Below, piece by piece: positions 27,004 to 36,802 of a DNA stretch of 64,000 nt; position 1 is the stretch's first letter, and every line of letters starts with the position of its first letter. This DNA is from Roseovarius albus. GTDB lineage: Bacteria > Pseudomonadota > Alphaproteobacteria > Rhodobacterales > Rhodobacteraceae. The translations under genes were made by a program, and so were the position numbers. Below the pieces are notes generated by a model that was not told the DNA's origin, did no database searches, and saw only the letters and a list, made by a program, of their open reading frames with translations. The stretch spans positions 62,001 to 126,000 of the forward strand of contig NZ_FWFX01000009.1 of the NCBI RefSeq assembly GCF_900172335.1. The letters are read 5' to 3'.

Positions 27004-27906
27004 ATGTCGTATATTGAGAGCTTGCGCGTCTTTGTCCGCGTCTATGAGCTTGGCAATATCACCTCCGGCGGGCGTGATCTTCGGCTAACCCCGGCTGTGG
27101 CCAGCAAGCGCCTCAAAGAACTGGAAAAATATCTCGGTGTCCGTCTGTTTAATCGTACGACCCGCTCGCTTGCTCCAACCGACGTCGGATCCGTTTTTTA
27201 CGAAGAAGCAAAGACCGTACTGCTCACGCTCGAAACCGCCGAAGCCAGAATCGCTAACTTCTCAGGCCAGCCTCGTGGTGCGATTCGCGTCACCTCTCCG
27301 CTTGGCGTGGGCCGTCGGGTCGTTGCTCCTTTGGTGCCTGATTTTGTTGATGCCTACCCAGAAACCGAGATTCAGATGCGTCTTTCGGATCGCAAAGTTG
27401 ATATTCTGGCCGATGGCATCGATGTGGCGTTTTTTATCGGCAAACCTGCCGATTCCAACATGAAGCTACGCAAGATCACCGATTGCGATCGGGTCCTCTG
27501 CGCCTCGCCAGCCTACCTGTCACAATTTGGCACCCCAATGGCCCCCGATGATCTAATAGACCACAATCACAACTGCCTGCTTTTGCGGTATCCCAGATCA
27601 CCAGAGTACTTTTGGACCCTACAAACCCACACCGGCCCGGAGAAGCTTGAGGTGCGTGGCAAATTTGACGCTGACGATGGCGATGTTCTCACTGACTGGG
27701 CACTGGCCGGACGTGGCATCGTTAATAAACCCCGGTTTGACGTTGAAGAGCATCTTACCAGCGGTCAATTGGTCGAGGTCTTGCCCCAGACGCCCCCAGT
27801 TCCCACCGTTTTTGGCTGCTTATATCCACACAAAAAACTGCAAGATCCGAAAGTGCGCTTGTTTGTCGATCACGTCACGACGCGTAGCAAAGCTTTGTTT
27901 GCCTAA
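27004..27906 (+). CDS. LysR family regulator divergent from xdhA
   Basis: The 300-residue protein has the LysR helix-turn-helix in residues 1-60 (VYELGNITSGGRDL, ASKRLKELE) and the effector domain beyond 90. It is paralogous to the regulator at 127 over its whole length, with shared RTTRSL, PLGVGRR and DVAFFIGKP/DLAFFLGQP stretches. It most likely activates the xdhA operon, perhaps with a purine or a breakdown product as effector. The start has GGGAGGG directly upstream. Confidence 0.88.
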   Translation: MSYIESLRVFVRVYELGNITSGGRDLRLTPAVASKRLKELEKYLGVRLFNRTTRSLAPTDVGSVFYEEAKTVLLTLETAEARIANFSGQPRGAIRVTSPLGVGRRVVAPLVPDFVDAYPETEIQMRLSDRKVDILADGIDVAFFIGKPADSNMKLRKITDCDRVLCASPAYLSQFGTPMAPDDLIDHNHNCLLLRYPRSPEYFWTLQTHTGPEKLEVRGKFDADDGDVLTDWALAGRGIVNKPRFDVEEHLTSGQLVEVLPQTPPVPTVFGCLYPHKKLQDPKVRLFVDHVTTRSKALFA

Positions 27907-27998
27907 TTTACCTGCCCCCGCCTTCATTGCTCAGAAATTTAGATCTTTGCCCCGAATTTCCGCTCACTGCGGCATAGTAACTATTGCGAAATCTCACC

Positions 27999-28008
27999 TT
28001 ATCGATAA
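27999..28008. promoter_or_regulatory. BioR box 1
   Basis: TTATCGATAA is a perfect match to the BioR consensus TTATMKATAA known from alphaproteobacterial biotin genes. It lies 44 bases before the bioB start. Confidence 0.85.
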
Positions 28009-28040
28009 ATTGCACCTCAAACGCACCTAGCGCAGGAATA

Positions 28041-28050
28041 TTATCGATAA
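28041..28050. promoter_or_regulatory. BioR box 2, abutting the bioB start
   Basis: A second identical TTATCGATAA ends one base before the bioB ATG at 28052. The centre-to-centre distance of 42 bases is exactly four helical turns, so two dimers could bind on one face. Bound protein here would block transcription just before the start codon. Confidence 0.85.
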
Positions 28051-28051
28051 A

Positions 28052-29050
28052 ATGACTGATCCAGCAAAAACATGGACCCGCGACGAAGCCCAAGGCATTT
28101 ATGATCTCCCCTTCATGGAGCTGCTCTTTCAGGCCCAGACGGTACATCGCGAGAACTTTGACCCGAACCGGGTTCAGATGTCTCGGTTACTTTCGATCAA
28201 AACCGGCGGGTGCGCCGAAGATTGCTCGTATTGCTCCCAATCGGCACGCAATGGATCGACCCTTCCGGCCTCTAAGCTAATCGAAGTGCAGCGCGTCCTC
28301 AGCGAAGCCCGCAAGGCGCGCGATGCAGGTGCCACACGGTATTGCATGGGCGCGGCCTGGCGCGAGCCGAAAGAGCGGGACATGGATGCCCTGGTGGCCA
28401 TGGTTGAGGGCGTCAAAGCACTTGGCATGGAATCGTGCATGACGCTGGGCATGCTGGAGGACAATCAGGTTGTTCGCCTCAAAGGTGCAGGTCTCGATTA
28501 CTACAACCACAACATTGACACGTCTGAGCGGTATTACCCGGAAGTTATCACCACTCGCACCTTCGCGGACCGGATTGATACCTTGAACCGCGTGCGCGAA
28601 GCTGGGATCAAGGTGTGCTCGGGCGGCATTCTGGGCATGGGCGAAGAATCGCAAGACCGGATCGACATGCTGGTCAGCTTGGCCAACTTGACAGAGCCAC
28701 CAGAATCCGTGCCGATCAACATGCTGATGCCACAGGCCGACACGCCGCTGGCCGATGCCACGCCGATTGATCCCATAGAATTTGTCCGTGTAATCGCATT
28801 GGCCCGGATCATGATGCCGAAATCTCATGTGCGCCTGTCTGCCGGTCGTACTGAAATGAGTGATGAGATGCAGGCCATGTGCTTTTTTGCAGGGGCAAAC
28901 TCAATCTTTGTAGGCGACACGCTGCTGACTGCCGAAAACCCCGAGAATGACGCCGACATGACGCTCTTTGCCAAGCTGGGCATTCAGCCGATGGAGGCGC
29001 ATGAACACAGTACGAAGGATGCGCCAAAACATCTGGATGCTGCTGAATGA
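28052..29050 (+). CDS. bioB: Biotin synthase
   Basis: The 332-residue radical SAM enzyme has the cluster motif CAEDCSYC (Cys54, 58, 61), [10 protein letters not shown] before it, and the later YYNHNIDTS and SGGILGMGE motifs. It inserts sulfur into dethiobiotin. The ribosome site is AGGA at about 16 bases, farther than usual because a BioR box lies between it and the start. It overlaps bioF by four bases and heads the biotin operon. Confidence 0.96.
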   Translation: MTDPAKTWTRDEAQGIYDLPFMELLFQAQTVHRENFDPNRVQMSRLLSIKTGGCAEDCSYCSQSARNGSTLPASKLIEVQRVLSEARKARDAGATRYCMGAAWREPKERDMDALVAMVEGVKALGMESCMTLGMLEDNQVVRLKGAGLDYYNHNIDTSERYYPEVITTRTFADRIDTLNRVREAGIKVCSGGILGMGEESQDRIDMLVSLANLTEPPESVPINMLMPQADTPLADATPIDPIEFVRVIALARIMMPKSHVRLSAGRTEMSDEMQAMCFFAGANSIFVGDTLLTAENPENDADMTLFAKLGIQPMEAHEHSTKDAPKHLDAAE

Positions 29051-30177
29051 CAACCCTTGCGCGGCTTGGCGGGATGCTCGAGGCGCTGGCGGCACGCCAG
29101 CGCCTGCGTCAATTGCAGCCGCGTGAAGGTTTGGACTTTGCCTCGAATGATTACCTAGGGCTCGCCGACTCCGAAGCCCTACGTGAAGCCGCACAATCGG
29201 CTTTGGCGCGTGGTGTTTCCCTCGGCGCGGGTGGCTCGCGCTTGTTGCGCGGTAACCACCCCGAACATCAGGCACTGGAATTCGAAGCCGCCGCATTCTT
29301 TGGAACTGAGGCAGCGCTCTATATGGGTGGTGGCTTTCAGAGCAATCAGGCGATCTTTTCAACCCTGCCTGCAGCGGGTGACCTGATCCTGCATGATGAA
29401 CTGATCCACGCCAGTGCTCACGAAGGGATGCGCCTTGGTCGCGCAGAAACTCGGGGCTTTGCGCACAACGACATTGAAGACGCAAAGCAAGTTCTGAGCA
29501 CATGGCGTGCCGAAGGCAATGGCGGCCAGATCTGGATTGCAGTTGAAAGCGTTTACTCGATGGAAGGGGATATCGCGCCATTGGCCGATTTGGCCGCATT
29601 GGCACGAAATGAATCCGCCATCTTGATTGTGGATGAAGCCCACGCCACGGGCGTGTTCGGACCACAGGGTCAAGGGCTCGCCCATGGGTTGGATGCCGAA
29701 ATCCTCACCCTGCACACCTGCGGCAAGGCGCTTGGCGTTTCGGGCGGTTTGATCTGTGGTGCCACGGTGATCATCGATACGTTGATCAACAAAGCGCGTC
29801 CCTTCATTTTTGCGACGGCACCCACTCCACTTAATGCGGCACTGGTGCGTGCCAGTCTGCGGCAAATGCAAAACCAGCCAACGCTCGTCTCTGGAGCCAG
29901 CAACCGAATGATGCATGCCCATTCTGAGGCGAAACGTCTGTGTGGCCTGGATGGTTTCGAAAGCCAGATCCTCCCGGTCATTGTCGGCCCCGACGGAGCG
30001 ACCATGGCGCGCGCCAAGGAGCTTCAATCCCAAGGGTTCGATATCCGCGGCATCCGCCCACCAACGGTGCCGAAGGGAACGTCCCGATTACGTGTTTCCA
30101 TCACCGGCAACGTCACACACGCCGACATCACATCCCTGTTCAAGGCCATCTCACAACAGCAAGCGGAGGCCGCATGA
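29047..30177 (+). CDS. bioF: 8-Amino-7-oxononanoate synthase
   Basis: The 376-residue alpha-oxoamine synthase has [42 protein letters not shown] and the PLP lysine in [11 protein letters not shown]. It condenses pimeloyl-ACP with alanine. Overlaps of four bases with bioB before it and bioD after it show tight coupling. Confidence 0.95.
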   Translation: MTTLARLGGMLEALAARQRLRQLQPREGLDFASNDYLGLADSEALREAAQSALARGVSLGAGGSRLLRGNHPEHQALEFEAAAFFGTEAALYMGGGFQSNQAIFSTLPAAGDLILHDELIHASAHEGMRLGRAETRGFAHNDIEDAKQVLSTWRAEGNGGQIWIAVESVYSMEGDIAPLADLAALARNESAILIVDEAHATGVFGPQGQGLAHGLDAEILTLHTCGKALGVSGGLICGATVIIDTLINKARPFIFATAPTPLNAALVRASLRQMQNQPTLVSGASNRMMHAHSEAKRLCGLDGFESQILPVIVGPDGATMARAKELQSQGFDIRGIRPPTVPKGTSRLRVSITGNVTHADITSLFKAISQQQAEAA

Positions 30178-30794
30178 GCCCGTTGATCGTTACCGGAACC
30201 GATACCGGCATTGGCAAAACTGTTTTTTCGGCGGGCCTCACTGCCGCGCTTGGCGCAACCTATTGGAAGCCGGTACAATCCGGCTTGGAAGACGCAACTG
30301 ACACTGAAACCGTAGTGGCCCTGTCTGGCTGCAAAACCCTGCCCGAAGCCTATCGCCTGCCACTGCCCGCATCACCCCATTTGTCCGCCGAAGATGCCGG
30401 AGTTGAGATCGATCTGGCGCAGCTGGAAATACCACAAGTGGATGGCCCTTTGGTGGTTGAAGGCGCAGGCGGTGTCATGGTGCCGCTCACCCGGTCAACC
30501 TTCTATCTCGATCTTTTCGCCCATTGGCAGGCCCCAATAATTTTGGTTGCCCGCACAGCGCTCGGCACCATCAATCACACTGCCCTTTCCCTGATGGCAT
30601 TGCGCAATTCCAATTGCTCGGTGGTCGGAGTCGTGTTTAGCGGCGAAGCTGTACCAGACGTCGAAAAGACCATCGTTCAAATGTGCGATGTGCCTCACCT
30701 TGGACGATTGAACGTCTTAAGCGAAATAACCCCCGAAACGCTGAAAGAGGCCTTCGCAGCCATTGACATCGAGACCATCCGAGGTGCGCTATGA
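30174..30794 (+). CDS. bioD: Dethiobiotin synthetase
   Basis: The 206-residue protein has the P-loop GTDTGIGKT (residues 8-16), WKPVQSGLED and VEGAGGVMVPL. It closes the ureido ring using CO2 and ATP. The ATG at 30174 overlaps the bioF stop; the longer frame upstream is a shadow of bioF. At about 206 residues it is slightly shorter than the usual 220-230. Confidence 0.94.
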   Translation: MSPLIVTGTDTGIGKTVFSAGLTAALGATYWKPVQSGLEDATDTETVVALSGCKTLPEAYRLPLPASPHLSAEDAGVEIDLAQLEIPQVDGPLVVEGAGGVMVPLTRSTFYLDLFAHWQAPIILVARTALGTINHTALSLMALRNSNCSVVGVVFSGEAVPDVEKTIVQMCDVPHLGRLNVLSEITPETLKEAFAAIDIETIRGAL

Positions 30795-32077
30795 CGCCGC
30801 TTGAGTTTGATGCAAACCACCTTTGGCACCCCTATACCAATGTCGCCAAGCCCGGCCCGATGCACCTGATCACCGAGGCCGAGGGCGTTTGGCTGACACG
30901 CGATGATGGCACCCGGATGATCGACGCCATGTCATCGTGGTGGTGCACCATTCATGGCCACCGCAATTCGGTGATCACAGAAGCGGTGAAACAGCAGATT
31001 GATCAGATGCCGCATGTCATGTTTGGCGGTCTGACCCACAATCCGGCCATCGAGCTGGGCAAAAAGATGATTGACCTTTTGCCCGACGGTCTGGATCGGA
31101 TCTTCTACTGCGACAGTGGCTCGGTCTCCGTCGAGGTCGCGATGAAAATGGCGGTCCAATATCAGATTGCACAGGGGCATACTGGCAAGGTCGAATTCGC
31201 CACGATCAGCGGCGGCTATCACGGTGACACATGGAAGGCGATGAGCGTCTGCGACCCAGTCAACGGCATGCATGGATTGTTCCGCGGAGCCCTGTCGATC
31301 CAGCACTTCCTGCCACGGCCGCATGTACGGTTGAATGACGAATGGCCACAAGATTCTCAGGTCAACGGTCTGGCGGCACTTGAGCAGCTTCTGGCAGAAA
31401 AAGGCGATCAGATCGCAGCCCTGATCCTTGAACCCATCGTTCAGGGTGCAGGGGGAATGTATTTCTATCACCCAGCATGGCTGAAGGGTGCAAAAGCCCT
31501 GTGTGAAGCGCATAATGTGTTGTTGATTTTCGACGAAATCGCCACAGGCTTTGGTCGAACTGGCTCACTTTTCGCCATGGATCTGGCAGAGGTCACTCCT
31601 GATATCGTCTGCCTAGGTAAGGCGTTGACCGGAGGTCATATTTCCTTTGCAGCGACCGTTACAAGCAAGGCCGTTGCCCATGGCATTGGCGAAAGCGAAG
31701 CAGGCGTTTTCATGCATGGCCCAACCTACATGGCCAACCCGCTGGCCTGTGCTGCTGGGATTGCCAGCCTCAGCCTGCTGGAAGACGGACAATGGCAGGG
31801 CAGAGTCGCGCAGATCCAAACCCAGATGCAAACAGAACTGGAACCTGCGCGCGGCCTTCCGGGGGTTGCCGACGTCCGGGTACTGGGGGCCATTGGTGTC
31901 ATTGAAATGCACGATTGGGTCGATCCAAGCGTTGCGCATCAGTTGGCACCAGAAACAGGCGTCTGGCTGCGCCCCTTTGCACGCAACATCTATTGCATGC
32001 CCCCCTTCGTCATATCTCCAGACGAATTGAGCCGCGTTACTTCTGCAATGGTTTCTCTGGCCGGGCTAAGGTCATGA
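30791..32077 (+). CDS. bioA: Adenosylmethionine-8-amino-7-oxononanoate aminotransferase
   Basis: The 428-residue class III aminotransferase has HLWHPYTNV and SSWWCTIHGH, the BioA-specific starts, then GGYHGDTWKAM, DEIATGFGRTG and the PLP lysine in CLGKALTGG. It forms 7,8-diaminononanoate with SAM as amino donor. It overlaps bioD and bioG by four bases each. Confidence 0.95.
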   Translation: MTPLEFDANHLWHPYTNVAKPGPMHLITEAEGVWLTRDDGTRMIDAMSSWWCTIHGHRNSVITEAVKQQIDQMPHVMFGGLTHNPAIELGKKMIDLLPDGLDRIFYCDSGSVSVEVAMKMAVQYQIAQGHTGKVEFATISGGYHGDTWKAMSVCDPVNGMHGLFRGALSIQHFLPRPHVRLNDEWPQDSQVNGLAALEQLLAEKGDQIAALILEPIVQGAGGMYFYHPAWLKGAKALCEAHNVLLIFDEIATGFGRTGSLFAMDLAEVTPDIVCLGKALTGGHISFAATVTSKAVAHGIGESEAGVFMHGPTYMANPLACAAGIASLSLLEDGQWQGRVAQIQTQMQTELEPARGLPGVADVRVLGAIGVIEMHDWVDPSVAHQLAPETGVWLRPFARNIYCMPPFVISPDELSRVTSAMVSLAGLRS

Positions 32078-32694
32078 GAAAACAGTGGCTCTCGCATGCA
32101 GGTGGGGTAGATCTTCTGCTGGTCTTCGGTGGCTGGGGGTTAGGCCCCGCGCCTTTCAAAGGACTATCCGGTGCCGGTGATGTCCTGTTTGTTGACGACT
32201 ACACCACACTTGATAACGGCCTACTCGAAACCTCAGATTATGACGAAACCACTTTGTTGGCCTATTCTTTTGGCGTTGTCTCGGCTGCGCATTGGCTCGC
32301 TCAAACGGGCTTCAGGCCCAATCGCAAAGTGGCGGTCAATGGGACGCTCTATCCAGCGAATGAGAATAAAGGCATCGCAACCGAGACTGTGAACGCGACA
32401 ATTGATGGACTATCGCCGGACAGTTTTTCCAACTTCTGTCGCCGCGCTGGATTTCGCGACACGCCCCCGCAAATTGACATTACAACCGCACAAGAAGAAC
32501 TGCGCGCGATCATGAACCGCGGTTCAGCACCAGAAACGACATTCGACCGCATCTGGATTTCACAGCGCGACCGGATCATTCCAGCCCAAGCGCAGACAGC
32601 AGCTTGGGCCGCGCAAGAAAAGACCATCAAATACAACCCGGGATCACATTGTCCGTTTACCAATGGGCAAAGCTGGCAGGAGTGGCTGTCATGA
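32074..32694 (+). CDS. bioG: Pimeloyl-ACP methyl ester esterase BioG
   Basis: The 206-residue protein is of the BioG (DUF452) esterase family: LLLVFGGWG at residues 14-22, nucleophile Ser65 in AYSFGV, and the C-terminal histidine in PGSHCPF. It cuts the methyl ester from pimeloyl-ACP so that chain growth stops and BioF can act, the same job as BioH. It is coupled by four-base overlaps to bioA before it and bioC after it, and pairing with bioC supports the assignment. Confidence 0.9.
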   Translation: MRKQWLSHAGGVDLLLVFGGWGLGPAPFKGLSGAGDVLFVDDYTTLDNGLLETSDYDETTLLAYSFGVVSAAHWLAQTGFRPNRKVAVNGTLYPANENKGIATETVNATIDGLSPDSFSNFCRRAGFRDTPPQIDITTAQEELRAIMNRGSAPETTFDRIWISQRDRIIPAQAQTAAWAAQEKTIKYNPGSHCPFTNGQSWQEWLS

Positions 32695-33455
32695 CTCCAG
32701 TTACAATAGATCGGGTGGAACGCAGTTTTGGCCGCAGCTTCCAAAGCTATGCTTCCTCAGCCAGTCAGCAGGCACGTATCGCGCGACACCTCGCCCGCCG
32801 CCTTTGCGACTTGGGTGCGCCTGACCATTTTCACAACACCTTTGAATTTGGTTGTGGAACCGGAAACCTGACACGCGCTCTTCAGGAACACTTTACCTTT
32901 GGCGATCGGACACTCAACGATCTGACCGCCGAAGCACGCGAAACGGCCAAGGCCTTTGATGCATCCTTTCTCCCCGGTGATGTCCGAGACATCCTCTGGC
33001 CTCGCACCCCGGACCTGATTGCATCTGCTTCAACCATTCAATGGTTGGACAACCCAGAGCAAATAGTCCTGCGTGCCGCGCAGGAGCTTGCTCCAGGTGG
33101 TTGGTTGGCCATTTCTAGTTTTGGCCCACAACAATATTGCGAGTTGGCAGAACTGGGTTCGACCGCCGGCGCACCTGGCCTGCGTGGCGCACAAGACCTC
33201 ACTCAATCACTCGCGAACGACCCAATAATATCGATTCATGAATACGATGAGGACTATCACCAGCTTTGGTTCGACTCACCTACTGATGTTTTAAAACACC
33301 TGCGAAAAACCGGCGTCAACGCGGGGGCAGCACAAGGCTGGACACGTGCCAATCTGAACCAGTTTTACGATCAATATCTGGAAAAGTTTGGCACCGCGCA
33401 GGGGGTCCCGCTCACGTATCATGCCACGTGGGTCATCGCGCGAAAGCACGGCTGA
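32691..33455 (+). CDS. bioC: Malonyl-ACP O-methyltransferase BioC
   Basis: The 254-residue SAM methyltransferase has RVERSFGRSFQSYA at the start, the SAM loop FEFGCGTGNLT and SASTIQWLDNPE, all BioC features. It methylates malonyl-ACP so the fatty acid enzymes can build the pimeloyl chain. It is the last gene of the operon. With BioG it gives a complete pathway, unlike the bioZ-type operons of many other alphaproteobacteria. Confidence 0.92.
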   Translation: MTPVTIDRVERSFGRSFQSYASSASQQARIARHLARRLCDLGAPDHFHNTFEFGCGTGNLTRALQEHFTFGDRTLNDLTAEARETAKAFDASFLPGDVRDILWPRTPDLIASASTIQWLDNPEQIVLRAAQELAPGGWLAISSFGPQQYCELAELGSTAGAPGLRGAQDLTQSLANDPIISIHEYDEDYHQLWFDSPTDVLKHLRKTGVNAGAAQGWTRANLNQFYDQYLEKFGTAQGVPLTYHATWVIARKHG

Positions 33456-33458
33456 ACC

Positions 33459-34067
33459 TTAACTCAATCGCGCAAGATGCCGATGCAAAACGGCCGTAGC
33501 GCGATGGGTATCCCGATCCTTAATCGCCAAAATAATCGCAAGGTGATCCGGGTCGCTGCGCCGCTTCCAGTTGCTGGCATGTTTGGCAAGAAAGTGTCGT
33601 GCATAGAGCAGCTGCAGATTACTGATCTCTTCAGTCAAACGCGGCATCGCGCAGCCCGAAATGATCGCCATATGGAACATGCGATTGGCCTCTTCCCAGT
33701 CCAAGGCGGATTCTGCGGCGTCACACGCCAGGCGGATTTTATCGGCCTTTGCGATCTGTGCTTTCGTCAAGTTCGGAATGGAATGAGCCAAGGCAACCGG
33801 CTCCAGCGCCTGTCGCATCACTTTCAATTCATCTGCCGCATTGCGATCCAAAGGCGCAACGCACATCCCGCGGCGTGGAAGCACAATTGTCAGGCCCTGA
33901 GCTGCAAGTTGCAGCATCGCTTCGCGAACCGTTGCATGACTAACACCATATTCGCGTGACACCGCAATTTGCCGGAGTTTCTCGCCCGGCTGCAATTCAC
34001 CGCGAATAATTTTTTCGCATAAAGCGCGGGCAATCTGATCTGATTTCTTGTCCTGAATGTCCGTCAC
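33459..34067 (-). CDS. bioR: GntR (FCD) family regulator, probably BioR
   Basis: The 202-residue protein has a GntR winged helix (residues 8-72: ALCEKIIRGELQPGEKLRQIAVSREYGVSHATVREAM, shown here only by its pattern of helices) and an all-helical FCD ligand domain. It is convergent with bioC, three bases away. Two perfect BioR boxes precede bioB, and BioR is a GntR protein often encoded next to biotin genes, so it is the natural owner of those sites. The start is GTG at 34067 with only a weak ribosome site. No BioR box is seen in front of its own gene. Confidence 0.7.
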   Translation of the reverse strand: MTDIQDKKSDQIARALCEKIIRGELQPGEKLRQIAVSREYGVSHATVREAMLQLAAQGLTIVLPRRGMCVAPLDRNAADELKVMRQALEPVALAHSIPNLTKAQIAKADKIRLACDAAESALDWEEANRMFHMAIISGCAMPRLTEEISNLQLLYARHFLAKHASNWKRRSDPDHLAIILAIKDRDTHRATAVLHRHLARLS

Positions 34068-34157
34068 GTGGAATGCACCATCTTGATGATCTAGGCCTTC
34101 GAGTACAGCAAACTCTTTAGAGGTAGAAGGGGAAATACCGACCAGAAGGGATGCAAT

Positions 34158-34961
34158 TCACGTGAGATCTGTTGTGCCATGCAGATCGCCCGAAAGATAT
34201 TTTTTGATGATGGGATCAAGCCTAAGGTTTTCTGCAGAAAACATCCCGCAGGTTTGAAACAACTCTTTCACAGACTTGTAGTTCTCAAACCTGCGCCAGA
34301 CCACCTTTGATGCATAAGGCGTACGCCGAGGCATCGACGCAAGGTAACACATGGTTCCAAATAGATAGTGGCTCTTCTGCCGTGGCGGTGGGGTCAAAAT
34401 ATATGTGCTGAGGGCGTTTTCACCGTGACGTTCGGAATCCACAACAAAGATACGCCCATTCTGATAGCTCACCTTCCCGTCGCAGCGGGTCCAACGGCGA
34501 TGACCCGAGGCAGGGCTTGGCAAAGCCTCGATCAGGCGGCTGTAGACGATGCCATCGCGTTCATCCAAAAAGATGGTATTGACGATATAGCCATTGGGCA
34601 CGACAGGGGCGCGGAAATATATCTGATAGGCCCCCAGAAACGGGCGGAGCTGCTTCAGATCACCGGGAAAGGCATCTGCAAGCGGATCGTGCTGCTGCGC
34701 TGCAGGGGACGTGGTGCGTTGGCCGCGGATCTGGGTCAGATTGGCGTGGGACCCAGCCAGATTGGTTTCGCTGAGGCCAAAATATTGCGCGATACGGCGC
34801 AAATTATGGGCCGAGGGTTTGGAACGACCCGTGAGATATTTGCTGAACTGCTGGTGATTGATTCCAATCTCGCGGCAAACCATTGCGACAGAAGGTTTTT
34901 CTGCACAGAGATATTTAAGATTTTGTGCAAGGTCATTTGGCATTTGGGAGTTGTGCCTCAT
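34158..34961 (-). CDS. XRE-type helix-turn-helix regulator
   Basis: The protein of about 267 residues has an N-terminal Cro/CI-type HTH (PSVAMVCREIGINHQQFSKYL) and a C-terminal part of roughly 190 residues with no family I know. That part may sense a ligand or a partner (YFRAPVVPNGYIVNTIF; YILTPPPRQ). Start is uncertain: GTG at 34973, ATG at 34961 or ATG at 34943. It is divergent from the solute-binding protein gene and is its likely regulator. Confidence 0.65.
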   Translation of the reverse strand: MRHNSQMPNDLAQNLKYLCAEKPSVAMVCREIGINHQQFSKYLTGRSKPSAHNLRRIAQYFGLSETNLAGSHANLTQIRGQRTTSPAAQQHDPLADAFPGDLKQLRPFLGAYQIYFRAPVVPNGYIVNTIFLDERDGIVYSRLIEALPSPASGHRRWTRCDGKVSYQNGRIFVVDSERHGENALSTYILTPPPRQKSHYLFGTMCYLASMPRRTPYASKVVWRRFENYKSVKELFQTCGMFSAENLRLDPIIKKYLSGDLHGTTDLT

Positions 34962-35087
34962 GTAATGTGTCACTTTAGCCGCATAAACTCACTCAACATA
35001 GCATAGAAGCGCGCAATTGCTTAAGTCCTGTTTTTCGCGAAATTCCCCCCCAAACCAAGCGTTTTGTGGTTGTGGGAGGAAAACCAA

Positions 35088-36686
35088 ATGAAAAAACAAG
35101 ATTACATTCAACAAATGGAAGTCAAACTGGCGATGCGCCAGATCGACCGCCGCCAGTTTATGCGCGGGGTGTTGGCGACGGGTTTGACAGTGACTGCCGC
35201 CACCACTTTGGCCGACCGGGCCGCAGCTGCCACCGCCCAGCGAGGTGGCAGCTTGCGCGCCGGTCTAGGCCACGGGGCAACAACCGATACGTTGGATCCG
35301 GGCCAGTTCGAAGCCGGTTTCATGATCCCAATCGGGATTGCGATCAACGGCTACCTGACCACCATGGACCCGACCAGCGCGGTGCAGCCATCAATGGCCG
35401 AATCCTGGGAGGCATCACCTGATGCCAAGGTCTGGACCTTTAAGATGCGTCAGGGGATCGAATTCCACAACGGCAAGACTGTAACCACTGATGACGTGAT
35501 CACCTCGATCAACCACCACCGCGGCGAAGGCACCACATCCGTGGCGGCGCCGCTGCTGGCCAGCGTCACCGATATTCAGGCCGATGGCGACAACATCGTC
35601 TTTATACTGGACAACGGCAATGCCGACTTCCCCGCAGTCCTGAGCGACTATCACATTCCGGTTCAGCCCGCTGTTGACGGCAAGATGGATTGGAAATCAG
35701 GTGTCGGATGCGGGCCTTATCGTCTGGAACATCTGGAGCCGGGTGTTTCGGCCCAGCTCAAGCGCTATGAAAACCACTGGAACGACCTAGAAGGTTTCGT
35801 AGATGAGTGGGAGATTCTGGCGCTGCTGGACACCAACGCACGGATGACTGCCGTGCTGACCGGCGACGTTGATGTAGCTGACAAGGTCGACGTGAAAACC
35901 GCCGGTCGTCTGGCCGGGGCTCCGGGCCTGACATTGCACAACATTGCGGGCAACCAGCACTATACCTTTGCGATGGACACGCGAAATGGGCCGTACAATG
36001 ACAACAATGTGCGCCAAGCGCTGAAATACGGCATTAACCGTGAGGAACTGGTTGAGAAAATCCTGTTTGGCTACGGCTCCATCGGCAATGACCATCCGAT
36101 TGGCACAGGTCAGCGGTATTACAACACTGAGCTTGAGCAGAAGGTCTATGACCCGGACAAGGCGAAGTACTACCTCAAAGAGGCAGGTCTGGATTCACTT
36201 GATGTTGAGCTGTCAGCCTCGGATGCGGCCTTCTCGGGCGCAATTGATGCGGGCCTATTGATCCAGAACTCTTGCGCCGGGGCCGGGATCAACGTCAAGG
36301 TCACACGCGAGCCAAACGATGGCTACTGGTCCGATGTCTGGATGAAGAAAGGTTGGGTCGCCAGCTATTGGGGTGGCCGTCCGATCGAGGATCTGATGTT
36401 CACGCTGGCCTTCAAATCGGGTGTATCGTGGAACGAAAGCTACTGGGGCAACGAGCGGTTCGATGCGCTGCTGATCGAAGCCCGCGCCGAGTTGGACGAC
36501 AACAAGCGCCGCGAGATGTATTGGGAAATGCAGGATCTGGTCGCCAATGATGGCGGCGTCGCGATCCCGATGTTTGCCTCTTACGTCTTTGCCACCCGCG
36601 ACGGCGTTGGCACGCCAGAGGTGCTGGGCTCCAACCTCGACGTTGACGGTCAGGCCTTCCTCAGCCGCTGGTGGGCAACGTCATAG
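35088..36686 (+). CDS. Family 5 ABC solute-binding protein, Tat-exported
   Basis: The 532-residue protein is of the peptide/opine/nickel-binding family 5: SWEASPDAKVWTFKMRQGIEFHNGK, then DVITSINHHRG and a C-terminal ARAELDDNKRREMYWEMQ. A twin-arginine signal (RRQFMRG at residues 24-30 and a hydrophobic run to AAAA) sends it folded to the periplasm. A good GGGAGGA site precedes ATG 35088. No permease or ATPase genes are nearby, and a terminator follows, so it must share a transporter coded elsewhere or act as a sensor. Confidence 0.88.
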   Translation: MKKQDYIQQMEVKLAMRQIDRRQFMRGVLATGLTVTAATTLADRAAAATAQRGGSLRAGLGHGATTDTLDPGQFEAGFMIPIGIAINGYLTTMDPTSAVQPSMAESWEASPDAKVWTFKMRQGIEFHNGKTVTTDDVITSINHHRGEGTTSVAAPLLASVTDIQADGDNIVFILDNGNADFPAVLSDYHIPVQPAVDGKMDWKSGVGCGPYRLEHLEPGVSAQLKRYENHWNDLEGFVDEWEILALLDTNARMTAVLTGDVDVADKVDVKTAGRLAGAPGLTLHNIAGNQHYTFAMDTRNGPYNDNNVRQALKYGINREELVEKILFGYGSIGNDHPIGTGQRYYNTELEQKVYDPDKAKYYLKEAGLDSLDVELSASDAAFSGAIDAGLLIQNSCAGAGINVKVTREPNDGYWSDVWMKKGWVASYWGGRPIEDLMFTLAFKSGVSWNESYWGNERFDALLIEARAELDDNKRREMYWEMQDLVANDGGVAIPMFASYVFATRDGVGTPEVLGSNLDVDGQAFLSRWWATS

Positions 36687-36732
36687 GCTCCCTGTCAGTT
36701 CATCGTTTGAAGTGTCGATGAGTGGCAATCTG

Positions 36733-36766
36733 GCGTGGCGGGGCCTCAACCTCGCCACGCTTTTTT
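36733..36766 (+). terminator. Rho-independent terminator after the solute-binding protein
   Basis: GCGTGGCG (36733-36740) pairs with CGCCACGC (36753-36760), with a further G-C contribution at the loop side, followed by six T. It is the clearest terminator in the window. It separates the binding protein from the M81 gene, though read-through remains possible. Confidence 0.9.
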
Positions 36767-36802
36767 ACTATATATCTCAACTACACCTGAAGGGAGGGGA
36801 TC

